Source of the DNA: Cyclobacteriaceae bacterium
GTDB lineage: Bacteria > Bacteroidota > Bacteroidia > Cytophagales > Cyclobacteriaceae
NCBI GenBank assembly: GCA_026129485.1
Contig: JAHCHY010000001.1
Span: 308,852-372,851, forward strand
Direction: 5' to 3'
Length of the DNA stretch: 64,000 bases
Position 1 is the first letter of the stretch. The number at the start of each line of letters is the position of its first letter. Shown here piece after piece: positions 62,732 to 64,000 of this stretch. The position numbers and the translations under genes were made by a program. The notes under the pieces are model-generated. The model ran no database searches and had not been told where the DNA came from. It was given only the letters and a program-made list of their open reading frames with translations.

Positions 62732-63991
62732 ATGCCCGATCGAAAGTCAGCTCCCCCGTTTACATCGTTAACCAATTTTCAACTTCCAACACCCGAAGTT
62801 GCTGCACTCTCAAACGGGTGTAATCTTGTTAGCCTGGATATTGTTCGGCAGGATGTAATCAAGATTGAATTACTTTTTAAATCCGGCAAGTGGTTCGAAA
62901 CATTGCCCGGCACGGCACATTTTACCGCGCAGTTGTTAGATAAGGGTACGCCCGATAAAACTGCCTACCAGATTGCCACGTGGTTCGATTTGCATGGAGC
63001 TTCGGTAGAGATTAATGCCGGCCTCGATTTCACATCAGTTTCTTTGTATTCATTGGCTTCCAATGTGCAGCTAAGCCTTCCGCTGTTTTTTCAATTGATA
63101 ACGGTATCCACATTTCCGGATGACGAATTATTAAAAGCCAAAGACATTTTCATACAGAATCTAAGACTCAACTTCGAAAAGAACAGTTTTGTTGCCAGTC
63201 GTATAATTCGCAGAAACATATTTGGTGAACTCCATCCTTACGGAGCCACACTGGAAGAGCAGCATTTGAATCAACTTCACTCCGATGCCCTTGCGGAATA
63301 TTTCAAAACCCGTTTTACCCCGCTCGAGGTATACGTTACCGGTACGTTGAACACTGTAGCTAAAAACATGTTGGTGGAGTTGCTGCAACGACTTAAATTC
63401 AACTCTGCTTCAGATCCTAAAGATTTTTTGGTCAGCAAATCAGGTAACGTTCAGCACCTTGAAAAGCCTGAGAGCATTCAGACCTCGTTACGCCTGGGCA
63501 AACGTTCAATCAGTCGCGCCCATCCTGATTATCCTTCAGTCATTTTACTAAATCACATCTTAGGTGGTTATTTCGGCTCCCGCCTGATGAAGAACCTCAG
63601 GGAAGAGAAAGGTCTTACTTATGGTATTCATTCATCTGTTTCAGGCTTCGCTCATGACGCGGTGTTCATGATCGGAACAGATGTGAATAAGCAAGATCGT
63701 GAGTTGGCAATTAATGAAATCAAAAGAGAGATCAGCAGGCTTGGCACAGACTTGGTTCCAAACGAAGAGCTAATGCTGGCCCGGAATCATTTACTTGGAG
63801 GACTACAATTAGACGCTGCCAACCCATTCGCCATAATGGATAAAATCAAATTACTACGAACCTATAACCTGACCCCGGATTACTACAATTCCCTGTTCTC
63901 CGGAATTATGATGACCAGTCCGCATGACTTAAAAAACCTGGCGGCTGAGCATCTTTACCCGGAAAGCATGTCTATCGTTTCTGTTGGGTAA
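62732..63991 (+). CDS. M16-family peptidase-like protein without HxxEH
   Basis: The 419-residue protein is like the M16 (insulinase/pitrilysin) family, but the expected HxxEH zinc motif is replaced by GTAHFTAQLLDKGT, with no second His or Glu. The C-terminal R/Y pair remains in LMKNLREEKGLTYGIHSS. That pattern is typical of the non-catalytic partner of a two-subunit M16 pair. The start is the ATG at 62732, 5 bp after porV; a TTG at 62729 is also in frame. It may be part of the type IX transcript, but no functional link is known. Confidence 0.85.
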   Translation: MPDRKSAPPFTSLTNFQLPTPEVAALSNGCNLVSLDIVRQDVIKIELLFKSGKWFETLPGTAHFTAQLLDKGTPDKTAYQIATWFDLHGASVEINAGLDFTSVSLYSLASNVQLSLPLFFQLITVSTFPDDELLKAKDIFIQNLRLNFEKNSFVASRIIRRNIFGELHPYGATLEEQHLNQLHSDALAEYFKTRFTPLEVYVTGTLNTVAKNMLVELLQRLKFNSASDPKDFLVSKSGNVQHLEKPESIQTSLRLGKRSISRAHPDYPSVILLNHILGGYFGSRLMKNLREEKGLTYGIHSSVSGFAHDAVFMIGTDVNKQDRELAINEIKREISRLGTDLVPNEELMLARNHLLGGLQLDAANPFAIMDKIKLLRTYNLTPDYYNSLFSGIMMTSPHDLKNLAAEHLYPESMSIVSVG

Positions 63992-64000
63992 GTTGATACC

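Overview
The window is a gene-dense stretch of a Bacteroidota chromosome, most likely order Cytophagales. The support is type IX secretion genes (porU, porV), a free-standing nqrF, a LytS-type TPR histidine kinase with a LytTR regulator, an 1108-residue TolB-like/outer-membrane-barrel fusion, a UMA2-family nuclease, sigma-A promoters of the TTTG-N18-20-TAnnTTTG type, and the lack of clear Shine-Dalgarno sequences. I see no rRNA, tRNA, CRISPR array, complete insertion sequence or prophage. Most genes are housekeeping.

Layout. 1-7.9 kb: 5' end of a HisC-like aminotransferase, small secreted or membrane proteins, msrC, a DUF4230-type protein, an SRPBCC protein, a lipoprotein, a secreted protein with an HEGRH motif, and an AraC regulator. 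8-14 kb: a PLP enzyme, lspA and ileS, all on the minus strand. 13.9-17.4 kb: a Uma2 nuclease, a small probably frameshifted gene and an RND/MMPL transporter. 17.5-24.4 kb: a 145-bp inverted-repeat element, a Gdx/SugE-like exporter, dgt, a scramblase-like protein overlapping an MtfA-like peptidase, glyQS and a histidine kinase. 24.5-33.7 kb: a glutamate-synthase-like FMN protein, the divergent katG/oxyR pair, a DoxX protein, an Nramp-related transporter and an arginase-fold protein. 33.7-39.4 kb: nqrF, a 118-bp inverted-repeat element, then metY-metX-hom behind a long leader with a SAM-I-type riboswitch and a 47-codon Cys/Met-rich ORF. 39.5-45 kb: fabG, lpd, two tandem single-helix microproteins, a Lys-rich secreted protein, deoC and a gapN-like gene. 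45-52 kb: small membrane proteins and lipoproteins, a vWA protein, the TPR kinase/LytTR pair, a META lipoprotein and a YicC protein. 52.3-64 kb: the TolB-like/barrel fusion, an FAD oxidoreductase, then an MBL hydrolase-pssA-porU-porV-M16 run on the plus strand.

How genes work together. metY, metX and hom make homocysteine from aspartate semialdehyde and their leader appears to sense SAM and possibly Cys/Met supply. OxyR and KatG form a peroxide-response pair. PorU and PorV process and attach type IX cargo.

The most unusual signals are the two-layer met leader (riboswitch plus Cys/Met-rich ORF), the tandem microproteins at 42.1-42.35 kb, two composite inverted-repeat elements sharing an inner hairpin but not outer ends, and short palindromes inside coding regions (ileS twice, msrC, dgt).
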